Source: Ideonella sp. WA131b (GTDB lineage Bacteria > Pseudomonadota > Gammaproteobacteria > Burkholderiales > Burkholderiaceae_C). Taken from it: 64,000 nucleotides of DNA. The notes beneath the pieces are model-generated. The model was not told where the DNA came from, ran no database searches, and saw nothing but the letters and a program-made list of their open reading frames with translations. Numbering within the stretch: the stretch's first letter is position 1; each line of letters opens with the position of its first letter. The position numbers were made by a program, and so were the translations under genes. Of this stretch, positions 10,156 through 20,788 are shown in pieces. Where the stretch lies: contig JAGTJW010000001.1 of NCBI GenBank assembly GCA_023657425.1, positions 1,798,001 to 1,862,000 of the forward strand, read 5' to 3'.

Positions 10156-10166
10156 GGCCGGTTTTT
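10142..10166. terminator. Rho-independent terminator, likely bidirectional
   Basis: A perfect 11-bp stem (10142-10152 with 10156-10166) has a 3-nt loop that is the SCO1 stop codon. T-runs at both ends let it work on either strand, between the convergent oxidase operon and rpoH. Confidence 0.9.
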
Positions 10167-10189
10167 CGGGGGAAAGCCAAGCGTCGTCG

Positions 10190-11107
<918 letters not shown>

Positions 11108-11148
11108 GCTGACTCGGAGATTCCCCAAGATCGGAAGTTCCGAAGATA

Positions 11149-11175
11149 TTAGCACTCGCACCTGGCGAGTGCTGA
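11149..11175. promoter_or_regulatory. CIRCE operator (HrcA binding site) upstream of rpoH
   Basis: The inverted repeat TTAGCACTC, nine bases, GAGTGCTGA matches the CIRCE consensus TTAGCACTC-N9-GAGTGCTAA at all but one position. It sits between 42 and 68 bp upstream of the rpoH start, suitable for promoter occlusion. The repressor HrcA is not encoded in this window. Confidence 0.88.
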
Positions 11176-11572
11176 TCAAGATGTGCAGGAAAGCCGCCTT
11201 CCAACCGTCCGTCAGACAGAACCCACGACCCGGCCGGCGCGTTTGTCGCCTTCCTGGCACGCCTGCGGCTCCTTCATTTCCCTCTTGAGCTTGTGCTTGC
11301 CGTCTGTGCCGTGGCACTGGAAGCGGCTGGTCGCGAGCAGCTGGCCCGGCGGCGGCTTGGCCGCCCGTGCGTTGGCGCGCGCAGCTCTGAGCGGCGGGTG
11401 CGTTGGCGAACAGATCGGACGCGGTCCCGTGCCTACATTGGGCTGCGCCGCCATTGCGGCAGCGAGCCGGCTGAAGGGCGTAGGAGCGCGGTCACACCCG
11501 CTCAGCCGACGTGCAGCCCGAGAAGCGCCCGACGGCGGTGACCGCCCGTCTGCCGGGCAAGGTCTAGCAGCC
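11176..11572. other. intergenic, no gene recognised
   Basis: About 400 bp between the divergently transcribed rpoH and the nitroreductase-like gene. Short open frames exist but none has protein-like composition or a recognisable domain. It presumably holds the promoter of the downstream gene. Confidence 0.5.
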
Positions 11573-12682
11573 ATGATCAAGCGCAGACAGTTTGTGGCCT
11601 CCACGCCGTGGCTGGTGGCCAGCCCGCTGGTCCTGTCGGGTTGTTCCCCGGGGCCTGAGCTCGACGGCTACGAAGCATTGGCCGAGCGCACCTGGCAAGT
11701 GGGCCGGCCGGCCGGTGTCAGGGGCGAGGCGCTCGGCCGGGAGCTGGTGCGCTGCGCCACCCTGGCGCCGTCCGGCCACAACACGCAATGCTGGAAGTTC
11801 GCGCTCGACGCCGATGGCCGTTCCGTCGCCATCCACCCCGACTTGGCGCGACGCTGCCCCGCGGTGGACCCGGACGATCACCACATGTTCGTTTCGCTGG
11901 GCTGCGCCACCGAGAACCTGGCTCAAGCCGCGCTCGCCCACGGCCTGATGGCACAGGCGCGTTTCGACGCGACTGACGGCGCCGTTCGCGTGCGCCTCGA
12001 ACCCACACGGGCCCAGGAGACGCCCCTGTTCGCCGCCATCGCCAGCCGCCAGTGCACGCGTGGCGACTACGACGGCAAGCCCTTGTCCGCCGACGAGCTG
12101 GCCTTGCTGCAGCGTGCTGGCAGTTCCGACATGGTGAACCTGCTGCTGCTGACCGAGCGCCCGGCCATCGAGCTGACGCTGGACTACGTGATTCACGGCA
12201 ACACCGCGCAGCTGGCCGACGCCGCCTTCATCAGGGAGTTGAAGGCCTGGATCCGCTACAACCGAGCCGATGCGGTGCAGACGCGCGACGGGCTGTATGG
12301 CGAGTCCGCTGGCAGCCCCAACCTCCCGGCCTGGATCGGGGACCTGGTGTTCGGATGGGTCGTCACACCACAAGGCGAGACCGACAAGTACGCGCGTCAG
12401 GTGCGCAGTGCCGCCGGGATCGCTGTGTTCGTCGGCCAGGCCGCTGACAAGGCGCACTGGGTGGAGGTGGGACGGTGCTACGAGCGCTTTGCCCTGCAAG
12501 CCACCGCCTTGGGCATCCGCAACGCTTTCTTGAACCAGCCGGTCGAAGTGGCCGCACTGCGCCCGCCGTTTGCGGCCGCGTTGGGCCTGGCCGGCCTGCG
12601 GCCGGACCTGGTGGTGCGATTCGGCCGCGGCCCGGTGCTGCCACGCTCCCTGCGGCGCCCCGTTGACGCCGTGCTGGCTTGA
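11573..12682 (+). CDS. Acg/nitroreductase-family FMN-binding oxidoreductase, exported lipoprotein
   Basis: The 369-residue product begins with a Tat-like signal (KRRQF) that ends in a lipobox (VLSGC), so it is probably exported and lipid-anchored. The mature part shows nitroreductase features, including an early APSGHNTQCWKF segment typical of FMN binding and a C-terminal LGIRNAFLNQPVE stretch. It resembles the Acg family, which has a degenerate nitroreductase fold; its substrate is unknown. ATG 11573 starts directly at the twin-arginine signal. It is convergent with the histidine kinase gene. Confidence 0.75.
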   Translation: MIKRRQFVASTPWLVASPLVLSGCSPGPELDGYEALAERTWQVGRPAGVRGEALGRELVRCATLAPSGHNTQCWKFALDADGRSVAIHPDLARRCPAVDPDDHHMFVSLGCATENLAQAALAHGLMAQARFDATDGAVRVRLEPTRAQETPLFAAIASRQCTRGDYDGKPLSADELALLQRAGSSDMVNLLLLTERPAIELTLDYVIHGNTAQLADAAFIRELKAWIRYNRADAVQTRDGLYGESAGSPNLPAWIGDLVFGWVVTPQGETDKYARQVRSAAGIAVFVGQAADKAHWVEVGRCYERFALQATALGIRNAFLNQPVEVAALRPPFAAALGLAGLRPDLVVRFGRGPVLPRSLRRPVDAVLA

Positions 12683-12770
12683 CGATCCGGGGCAGTTTGC
12701 GGACACCCGGGCATACCGGCCCATCCTGGGGCTCGCTTCGGGGCCGAGCCCAACGCCGGGCGCTTGCAGT

Positions 12771-15700
12771 TCACAGCAACCAGCGTGTCTCGGTGTTCGC
12801 GAGCGCTTCGTCGAAGTGACGCAGGAACAGCGCCACGTCGACCGGCTTGGTCAGGTACTGCAACGCGCCCAGCGTGAGAGCCGCCCTCAGGTGGTCGGGC
12901 GTGGCGTCGGCAGAGACCACGATCACCGGGATCTGGGCCAGCGCGTCGTCGTTCTTCATGTGACGCAGCAGCTCAACGCCAGAGATGTCGGGCAGTTGCA
13001 TGTCGAGCAGGATCAGGTCGGGCGGCTCGCTGCGGATCGCGGCCAGCCCGTCCAGGCCGAGCATGGACACGGCCAAGCGCACCTGCGGCCGTTGCCCGAG
13101 GATGCCCCGCATCACCTCGACGTTGGTCGGGTTGTCCTCGATGTAGTGCACCAGGCGCTGGGCGTAAGGCGCGGGCCTGCTCACGGCGGCCTCGGGCTCG
13201 ACGGCCACGCGCTCGTGGGTGGCCGGCAGCGTGAAGGTGAAAGTAGAGCCGACCGCCAGCTGGCTTTCCACCGCCAGCGAGCCCCCCATCAAGCCGAGCA
13301 GCCCCTGCGAGATCACCAGGCCGATGCCGGTGCCCTCGATCCCGCTGTGCTCTCGTCCCAGTCGGTTATAGGGCTGGAACAGGCGCTCCATCTGCGCCGC
13401 GTCCATGCCCAGTCCGGTGTCCCTGACGGCCACGCGCACGGCGGTGTTGCCAGCGCGCGCCACGTGCACGCGCACCGAGCCCCCGGGTCGGTTGTACTTG
13501 ATGGCGTTGGTCAGCAGGTTGGTCAACACCTGCCTCAAGCGCATGGCGTCGCCCATGGCCGCCGGCACGCCCGGCTCGGCGATGACCTCGATCTGGATGC
13601 CGCGTTGGCTGGCCGCCGACGCAACCAGGGCCAACGCCGCCTCGGCCAGCGCCCGCATGTCCACCGGCTCCAGCGCCAGCGACACCGAGCCCGATTCGAT
13701 GCGCGACAGGTCCAGCGTCTCGTTGATCAGATCCAGCAGGTGCCAGCCGGCACGCTGGATCAGGCGCACCCACTCCTGCTGGTGCGGCGCGAGTGCCGGA
13801 TCGCGGTCCATGCCCAGGAGCTGGGCGAAGCCGATCATCGCGTTCAGCGGCGTGCGCAGCTCGTGGCTCATGCGCGAAAGGAACTCGTTCTTGGCGCGGT
13901 TGGCCTCCTCGGCGCGCTGCCGTGCCTGCTCCGAGGCCTGCAGCCGCAGCTGGTCGGCCACGTCTTCGACCACCGCGACCACGCGCAAGACGCGACCGTT
14001 GTCGTCCCGCAGCGCGCTGGCGATGACGCGAACCGGTGTCCACTGCCCGTCCTCGCCCGGCGCCTGCAGGCGCAGGCTGGCCACGGTGCGGCTGGCGGCG
14101 CCGGCCACCAGGTCGCGGCGCACCGCGACCAAGGGCTCGCGGTCGTCCGGGTGGGCGAACTCCAGCACGGAGGTGCCGACCAGCCGGTCCGGCGCCAGGC
14201 CGGTCATCTGGCAAAAGCGGGCGTTGCCCTCAATGACCTCGCCCCGGTGGTCGAGGAACAGCACGCCCAGCGGTGCGTTGTCCAGGATGCCCTGCAGCCG
14301 CTCGCGTGTTTCCTGCTGCGCCGCTTCGGCGCGCCGCCGCTCGGCCACCTCGGCGCGGAACTGCGCCGTGCTGGCGGCCACCGCCAGCACGGTTCGGCGG
14401 GTGTGGCCGGTCACCACCAGCAGCAAGGCCCCCAGCAGCGTGGCGGCCGCCAGGCCGGTCAGGCTCAGCAGGCCGGCCTCGCCGCTGACCCGCAGCGCCG
14501 GCATGACCGGCGCCGACGCCCGCAGCAGCCAGCTCCGGCCGGCCCAGTCCAGCCTCTGTTCGTGGCGATGACCGTCTGCCGCCGGTCCGCAGGCCGAGGC
14601 CTCGCCGCTGCCGGCCAGCCGGCGCAGACGGGCAGAGGGATCGGCGTCGAGCAGGCACCACGAGACCCGGCCTCGGCCGCGTTCGTCTATGCCGGCCAGC
14701 GCGAGCTCGATGCTCAGGCTGATGAACACGACGCCGGTCCAGCGCTCCCGTCGTTCCAACGGCGTGCCGGGTTCGGTGGCTCCCGGCCTGTACAGGGCCT
14801 GGTAGAGCAGGACGCCAGGCTCGTCGCGCCCGGACTGGCCCAGCGCCAGGGCTGCCGACGCCCGGGGTTGGCCGCTGTCGCGCGCGGCCTCGATCGCCGG
14901 CCGCGCCACGTCGATCGACAGCGCGTTGACGCCCAAATCACCGCGGTTGCGGTCTGCCGGTGCGAGCTGGCGCACCACGAGCAGCTCGCCGCGCTCACGG
15001 CGGTCGCTTCCGCCGTCGCGGTCGACCACGCGGAACTCGGCACGGCCCTGACGCCGGGCCTCGTTCTCCAGCGCGGCAACGCCCGCCTCGGCCACGCGCT
15101 GGCCCACGCCCGTGGCCTGCAGTGCGTCGAAGCGTGCCAGCCAGCCGGCCGAGGCGGCGTTCAGCCCGGCCTCATCCAGCGGCCGCCCGGCCACCCGGGC
15201 CGCCGACTGCAGGCCCTTCAGGGCCAGCGAGGCGTTGTCCAGCCGTTGCCGCACCTGCGCCACCAGCTGTGTGGCGGCGTAGTCAAAGCGCTCGGCTTCG
15301 CGGGCGGCGTCGAGCTGTCGGAGCTGATGCACGCCCAGCGCCAGCACCGCCAGCGCGGCCAGCAGCGGCAGCGCCAGCGTGCGCCGCCTCGGCCGCCAGT
15401 CGGCGCGCGGCTGGCCGATCAGCGTCAGCACCAAAGGCGCCGTGATCAGCACGCCCACGGTGTCGCCCATCCACCAGGTGGACCAGTTCGGCAAGACGTC
15501 GTCCGCGTCGAGCACGCCCCCCAGTGCCAGCGCTGCGGTGCCCACGCTGGCGCTGACCGTGCAGGCCAGGAAGCCGCCCAGCAGCCCGGCTCGGGCGATT
15601 TCGCGCGGCTCGCTCAGCACCAGCGGCATGGCCACCGCACGCCGCACCATCCAGGCGCCGAGCTGCGCCTGCAACACCGCTCCCAGGCCGATGAGGGCCG

Positions 15701-15995
15701 GGATCGACAGCAGCGTCACCCAGCCCTCGGCGCCGCGCGCCGCCCCCAGGCCGGCGTTGAGCAGGGTCGCGCCCACGAACACGCCGACCAGCGCCGAACG
15801 CCCGGCCACCAGAGTGGCCGCCAGCGCGACGCCGGCCGACGGGAACAGCGGCGAGGCGAAACCCGGTGGTCCGGCCAGCATCAACGCCAGCGCGCCGAAG
15901 GCCAGGTAGGCCAGGGCCGTGAGCCCGGCCTGCTGCCAGGCAGGGGCACCGAGGCCCGGGCCGACGCCGGCAGCCCCGGGTGCGCCGTCGGCCAT
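12771..15995 (-). CDS. hybrid sensor histidine kinase (MASE1-CHASE-PAS-HisKA-HATPase-REC)
   Basis: This 1074-residue inner-membrane signalling protein starts with a MASE1-type region of about eight helices (about 20-210). An extracytoplasmic CHASE-like domain follows (about 240-480), then a helix near 510-530 and a PAS domain (about 565-690). The HisKA domain carries the phospho-accepting H711 in MSHELRTPLN. An HATPase domain has the N box (NLLTNAIKYN) and G boxes. The C-terminal receiver domain has phospho-acceptor D998 in LILLDMQLP. No separate output protein is adjacent. Its start overlaps the ychF stop by one base. Confidence 0.9.
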   Translation of the reverse strand: MADGAPGAAGVGPGLGAPAWQQAGLTALAYLAFGALALMLAGPPGFASPLFPSAGVALAATLVAGRSALVGVFVGATLLNAGLGAARGAEGWVTLLSIPALIGLGAVLQAQLGAWMVRRAVAMPLVLSEPREIARAGLLGGFLACTVSASVGTAALALGGVLDADDVLPNWSTWWMGDTVGVLITAPLVLTLIGQPRADWRPRRRTLALPLLAALAVLALGVHQLRQLDAAREAERFDYAATQLVAQVRQRLDNASLALKGLQSAARVAGRPLDEAGLNAASAGWLARFDALQATGVGQRVAEAGVAALENEARRQGRAEFRVVDRDGGSDRRERGELLVVRQLAPADRNRGDLGVNALSIDVARPAIEAARDSGQPRASAALALGQSGRDEPGVLLYQALYRPGATEPGTPLERRERWTGVVFISLSIELALAGIDERGRGRVSWCLLDADPSARLRRLAGSGEASACGPAADGHRHEQRLDWAGRSWLLRASAPVMPALRVSGEAGLLSLTGLAAATLLGALLLVVTGHTRRTVLAVAASTAQFRAEVAERRRAEAAQQETRERLQGILDNAPLGVLFLDHRGEVIEGNARFCQMTGLAPDRLVGTSVLEFAHPDDREPLVAVRRDLVAGAASRTVASLRLQAPGEDGQWTPVRVIASALRDDNGRVLRVVAVVEDVADQLRLQASEQARQRAEEANRAKNEFLSRMSHELRTPLNAMIGFAQLLGMDRDPALAPHQQEWVRLIQRAGWHLLDLINETLDLSRIESGSVSLALEPVDMRALAEAALALVASAASQRGIQIEVIAEPGVPAAMGDAMRLRQVLTNLLTNAIKYNRPGGSVRVHVARAGNTAVRVAVRDTGLGMDAAQMERLFQPYNRLGREHSGIEGTGIGLVISQGLLGLMGGSLAVESQLAVGSTFTFTLPATHERVAVEPEAAVSRPAPYAQRLVHYIEDNPTNVEVMRGILGQRPQVRLAVSMLGLDGLAAIRSEPPDLILLDMQLPDISGVELLRHMKNDDALAQIPVIVVSADATPDHLRAALTLGALQYLTKPVDVALFLRHFDEALANTETRWLL

Positions 15996-17089
15996 CAGAC
16001 GTTGAAGAGAAAGTTCATGACGTCGCCATCCTTGACCACGTACTCCTTGCCCTCGGCCCGCATCCTGCCGGCATCCTTGGCGCCCTGTTCGCCCTGGTGG
16101 GCGACGTAGTCATCGTAGGCGATCGTCTGCGCGCGGATGAAGCCCCGCTCGAAATCAGTGTGGATGACCCCGGCCGCCTGCGGCGCCGTGGCGCCGATCG
16201 GCACCGTCCAGGCCCGCACCTCCTTGGGCCCGGCCGTGAAGTAGGTCTGCAGGCCCAGCAGCGTGAAGGCGGCGCGGATCAGGCGGTTCAGGCCCGGCTC
16301 GTCCTGGCCCATCTCGGCCAGGAACAGTGCCTTGTCCTCGTCGGCCATGTCGGCCAGCTCGGCCTCGGTCTTGGCGCAGATGGCCACCACCGGCGCGGCC
16401 TGTTTCGCGGCATAGCCGCGCAGCTGCTCGAGCAGCGGGTTGTTCTCGAAGCCGGTCTCGCTGACGTTGCCCACGAACATCGCCGGCTTGGCCGTGATCA
16501 GGCACAGCGGCTTGAGCACCACCAGTTCCTCGCGGCTGAAGGCGATGCCGCGCACCGGCTTGGCCTCGTTGAGCGCGGCCTCGCACTTCTTGAGCACGTC
16601 CACCAGGCGCGCGGCCTCCTTGTCCTGCCCGGCTCTGGCCACCTTGCTGTAGCGCGCCAGGCTCTTCTCGACCGTGGCCAGGTCGGCCAGGCAGAGCTCG
16701 GTCTGGATGACCTCGATGTCGGCGACGGGGTCGACCTTGCCGGCGACGTGGATGACATTGGGGTCTTCGAAGCAGCGCACCACATTGACGATGGCGTCGG
16801 TCTCGCGGATGTGGCTCAGGAACTGGTTGCCCAGGCCCTCGCCCTGGCTGGCGCCGGCCACGAGACCGGCGATGTCGACGAACTCCACGATGGCCGGCAC
16901 GATGCGCTCCGGCTTGGCGATCCCGGCCAGCTTCGCGAGCCGCGGGTCGGGCAGCTCGACGATGCCGACGTTGGGCTCGATGGTGCAAAACGGGTAGTTC
17001 TCGGCCGCGATGCCCGCCTTGGTGAGCGCGTTGAAGAGGGTGGACTTGCCGACGTTGGGCAGGCCGACGATGCCGCACTTGAGGCTCAT
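15995..17089 (-). CDS. ychF: redox-regulated P-loop ATPase YchF (Obg-like)
   Basis: YchF is a conserved ribosome-associated ATPase of the Obg family. The 364-residue protein has the P-loop GLPNVGKST, the switch motif [17 protein letters not shown], and the C-terminal TGS-domain ending [14 protein letters not shown] 17089 is chosen because the family begins [16 protein letters not shown]. The stop shares one base with the histidine-kinase start, so the two are probably cotranscribed. Confidence 0.96.
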   Translation of the reverse strand: MSLKCGIVGLPNVGKSTLFNALTKAGIAAENYPFCTIEPNVGIVELPDPRLAKLAGIAKPERIVPAIVEFVDIAGLVAGASQGEGLGNQFLSHIRETDAIVNVVRCFEDPNVIHVAGKVDPVADIEVIQTELCLADLATVEKSLARYSKVARAGQDKEAARLVDVLKKCEAALNEAKPVRGIAFSREELVVLKPLCLITAKPAMFVGNVSETGFENNPLLEQLRGYAAKQAAPVVAICAKTEAELADMADEDKALFLAEMGQDEPGLNRLIRAAFTLLGLQTYFTAGPKEVRAWTVPIGATAPQAAGVIHTDFERGFIRAQTIAYDDYVAHQGEQGAKDAGRMRAEGKEYVVKDGDVMNFLFNV

Positions 17090-17165
17090 GTCGCGGGTGC
17101 TTTCAGGAAGAGCCCGCCAGCGGGCGGGCGAACGGACGCGTCTGGATTTTCCTACACTGCCCCGC

Positions 17166-18060
<895 letters not shown>

Positions 18061-18062
<2 letters not shown>

Positions 18063-18086
18063 GCTGTGAACGCAGGTTCACAGCTC
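18061..18086. terminator. hairpin between convergent pirin and MOSC genes
   Basis: A perfect 11-bp stem, GAGCTGTGAAC with GTTCACAGCTC, has a GCAG loop and begins within the pirin stop codon. There is no clear T-run, so intrinsic termination strength is uncertain, but position suits a shared terminator. Confidence 0.65.
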
Positions 18087-18108
18087 AAGAGCAGCGCCGG
18101 CTTGGCCT

Positions 18109-19059
18109 TCAGCCGAAGGCGTGGCGCACCGCCACCGTCTGGCCCGTGCGCAGCACCAGGCCCGCACCGGCCACGACGACGGCGTTGATGCCGAAGGTCA
18201 GGCCGCCGCTCATGCGCGGGTCGGCGCGGAAGCCGGCCAGCGTCTGTGCCACGGCGGTGCCGGTGGCGGCCGTGGCGGGGTCGACGTCGGGGATGCTGCA
18301 GCGCACGCAGGGCTTCACCAGCCGCAGCGTGGCGATGCCGGCGCCGGTGTCGATGTCGATCTCGTGCAGGTGGTCTTCGTCCCAGGGCGCCAGGCCCTCG
18401 AGCACGAGGTTGGCGCGGAAGCGCTCCATGCCCACCGGCGCGTGGCCGGCGGCGGCCAGGCGCTGGTTCAGGTCGGCCAGCGACGCGGCATTGGCCACCA
18501 GCAGCGGGTAGCCGTCGCTGAAGGTGTTGGGCGCCTTCAGCGTGCCGGTCCAGCGCTCGCTGCTCAGCCGCTCCTCGTCGGGGTCGAAGCGCACCAGCCG
18601 CAGCGCCGCGCCGGCCACCGGGCCGAGGAAGTCGCTGAACCACTGCGCCGCCAGCGCGCCCATGTCCCAGGCCTTGACCACGTCGTCCCACACGCGCACG
18701 CGCGTGCGCGCCTCCACGGTGTCGAGCTTGAGGTGCAAGGCCAGCATGCCGGGCGCGCGCAGCACCAGCTCGCCGCCGCGCAGCGTGGGGCGGATGAGCG
18801 CCATGCGGGGCCACTCGCGCTGGGTGAGCATGTCGCCGTGGCGGTCGACGACCATCCAGGTGCGGTCGAGGTCGAGGCCGGTGTCGACGAGCTCGGCGCT
18901 GTCCAGCGCCAGCGCGCCACCGGACTTGACGGGGTGGATGGCCAGGGCCGAGAGGCGGGCGTTTTGGGCAGGTGACACGGCGTTCACGGCGGAGTGCGGG
19001 GGTGGAGCCCGGGGCAGGGCGGGGGCCAGGCGGGGGGTGTGCCCAGCCCGTCGCTTCAT
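18109..19059 (-). CDS. MOSC and beta-barrel domain protein (YcbX-like)
   Basis: The 316-residue protein has a MOSC N-terminal beta-barrel domain (about 35-150, IHPVKSGGALALDSAE) and a MOSC domain with RFRANLVLEGLAPWDED and the conserved cysteine stretch LVKPCVRCSIPDVD. MOSC proteins bind molybdenum cofactor and reduce N-hydroxylated compounds (YcbX). The first 24 residues are Pro/Ala/Arg-rich, so GTG at 18987 is a plausible alternative start. Confidence 0.88.
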   Translation of the reverse strand: MKRRAGHTPRLAPALPRAPPPHSAVNAVSPAQNARLSALAIHPVKSGGALALDSAELVDTGLDLDRTWMVVDRHGDMLTQREWPRMALIRPTLRGGELVLRAPGMLALHLKLDTVEARTRVRVWDDVVKAWDMGALAAQWFSDFLGPVAGAALRLVRFDPDEERLSSERWTGTLKAPNTFSDGYPLLVANAASLADLNQRLAAAGHAPVGMERFRANLVLEGLAPWDEDHLHEIDIDTGAGIATLRLVKPCVRCSIPDVDPATAATGTAVAQTLAGFRADPRMSGGLTFGINAVVVAGAGLVLRTGQTVAVRHAFG

Positions 19060-19108
19060 TGTGCCTGGGGGCCCTTGCTACGATGGCGGGCTGCCCCGCA
19101 AGCACCCG

Positions 19109-20257
19109 ATGCCCGACCCGAAGCCCCAGACGCCCGCAGGCGCCGCCCGCCACGATGTGCTCGTGCGCGGCGGTGGTGCCGTGGGCCTTGCGGCGGCCCT
19201 GGCGTTGGCGCGCCAGGGCCTGCGCGTGGCCTTGCTGGCGCCGGCTGCGGCAGCCCGGGCCGAAGACGTGCGCGCCTATGCGCTGAATGCCGCCTCGGTG
19301 TCGCTGCTGCGTACGCTCAAGGTCTGGGACGCGCTGCCCGCCGATGCCCGCACCGCCGTGCACGACATGCACGTGCAGGGCGACGACGGCTCGGCAGCGC
19401 TGCACTTCTCGGCCTGGGTGCAGGGCGTGCCCGAGCTGGCCTGGATCGTCGACGCGGCCGAGCTCGAGCGCGCGTTGGCCACTGCCGCCGGCTTTGCGCC
19501 GCACCTCGAGCAGGTCGCGGCCCCGGTGCCCGCGGCCCTGACGGTGCTGGCCGAGGGCAAGGACTCGGCCACCCGCGCCGCGCTGGGCGTGCACTTCACG
19601 CGCCACGGCTATGGCCAGCGCGGCATCGCGGCGCGCCTGCTCGCCAGCCAGCCGCACGTGCAGCAGGCGCGGCAGTGGTTCCGCAGCCCCGACGTGCTGG
19701 CGCTGCTGCCGCTGGACCGCCCGCAGCCGGGCCATGGCCTGGGCCTGGTCTGGTCGCTGCCCGACGAGCGCGCCCAGGCGCTGATGGCGCTGTCCGACGC
19801 CGCCTTCGAGGCCGAGCTGATGGCCGCCACCGCGGGCGCCGCCGGCAGCCTGTCGCTGGTCAGCCCGCGCCAGCAGTGGCCGCTGGCGCTGGCCGAGGCC
19901 AGCGCCGTGCACGGCCCGGGCTGGGTGCTGGTGGGCGACGCCGCGCACGTGCTGCACCCGCTGGCGGGCCAGGGCCTGAACCTGGGCCTGGCCGACGTGG
20001 CCGCGCTGGCCGAGGTGCTGGCCGCGCGCCAGGCCACCGAGTCCTGGCGGCCGCTGGGCGACGAGAAGCTGCTGGCCCGCTACGCGCGCCAGCGCCGCGC
20101 GCCCACGCAGGCGATGGCGCGACTGACCGATACCCTGCTGCACCTCTTCGCCCACCCCCACCCGCTGCTGCGCCAGCTGCGCAACCGCGGCCTGGCCACG
20201 GTCGACCGGCTCGGGCCGCTGAAGAAGCGGCTCACCGCGCAGGCCCTGGGCCTGTGA
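19109..20257 (+). CDS. UbiH/UbiF/VisC-family FAD-dependent hydroxylase
   Basis: This 382-residue flavoprotein resembles ubiquinone-ring hydroxylases. It has an N-terminal FAD dinucleotide fold (VRGGGAVGLAAALALARQG), a central substrate region, and the distal FAD motif GDAAHVLHPLAGQGLNLG. Which ring position it would hydroxylate cannot be judged from sequence. ATG 19109 is the first start that leaves a complete nucleotide-binding fold; it is divergent from the MOSC gene. Confidence 0.87.
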   Translation: MPDPKPQTPAGAARHDVLVRGGGAVGLAAALALARQGLRVALLAPAAAARAEDVRAYALNAASVSLLRTLKVWDALPADARTAVHDMHVQGDDGSAALHFSAWVQGVPELAWIVDAAELERALATAAGFAPHLEQVAAPVPAALTVLAEGKDSATRAALGVHFTRHGYGQRGIAARLLASQPHVQQARQWFRSPDVLALLPLDRPQPGHGLGLVWSLPDERAQALMALSDAAFEAELMAATAGAAGSLSLVSPRQQWPLALAEASAVHGPGWVLVGDAAHVLHPLAGQGLNLGLADVAALAEVLAARQATESWRPLGDEKLLARYARQRRAPTQAMARLTDTLLHLFAHPHPLLRQLRNRGLATVDRLGPLKKRLTAQALGL

Positions 20258-20297
20258 GCGGCCCGTGCACCCTTCCGTCCTCGAGGCCCTGCCTGCC

Positions 20298-20375
20298 ATG
20301 AAGTCCTTTCTGCGTCGCGCCGGCCTGCGGGTCGGGGCCGCCCTGCTGCTGGCAGCCGCGGCGGCCAAGAAGTGA
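20298..20375 (+). CDS. possible 25-residue leader or small membrane peptide
   Basis: ATG 20298 opens a 25-codon frame: a basic N-terminus (MKSFLRRAG), a hydrophobic core rich in Ala and Leu, and a terminal KK. Its TGA overlaps the GTG start of the DUF3429 gene (GTGA at 20372-20375), the arrangement used for translational coupling elsewhere in this window. No family is recognised, and it could be chance. Confidence 0.35.
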   Translation: MKSFLRRAGLRVGAALLLAAAAAKK

Positions 20376-20788
20376 ACGCCACCGCGCGCTGGCTGGGCCA
20401 TGCCGGGCTCGTGCCCTTCGTGGGCGGCACCGCCCTGGTGTGGCTGGTGCAGGGCGAGGCCCGGGTCTACGCGGCGATGGCGCTGCTGGCCTACGCCGCG
20501 CTCATCGTCAGCTTCCTCGGCGGCATCCACTGGGGCCTGGCGATGCGCCAGCCCGAACCGCCGCCAGCCACCCTGGCCTGGGGCGTGGTGCCCCCGCTGG
20601 TGGCCTGGCCTGCGGTGATCATGCCGGCCTACGCCGGCCTCGTGCTGCTGGGCCTGATGCTGGTGGTGTGCTACGTCGTCGACCGCCGCAGCTACCCGCG
20701 CCTGGGGGCCGCGGCCTGGTTGACGCTGCGCTTCCGGCTCAGCGCCGTGGCCTCGATCGCCTGCTTCGTCGGTGCCGCCGGCAGCTGA
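20372..20788 (+). CDS. DUF3429 membrane protein
   Basis: The 138-residue protein has four hydrophobic helices with the family-typical FLGGIHWGLAM segment. This fits DUF3429, a small inner-membrane family of unknown function. Start GTG 20372 is set by coupling to the tiny frame upstream. Its last 17 bp overlap the next gene. Confidence 0.8.
   Translation: MNATARWLGHAGLVPFVGGTALVWLVQGEARVYAAMALLAYAALIVSFLGGIHWGLAMRQPEPPPATLAWGVVPPLVAWPAVIMPAYAGLVLLGLMLVVCYVVDRRSYPRLGAAAWLTLRFRLSAVASIACFVGAAGS

Noticed and set aside
10142-10166. Transcription attenuator for rpoH
   Set aside because: The hairpin is downstream of both convergent genes, so it fits a shared terminator, not a leader structure.
12570-16109. 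Long open frame (1179 codons) on the plus strand, antisense to the histidine kinase
   Set aside because: High-GC DNA leaves antisense frames open. The reading is rich in His, Arg, Gly and Gln with no domain, while the opposite strand encodes a complete hybrid kinase.
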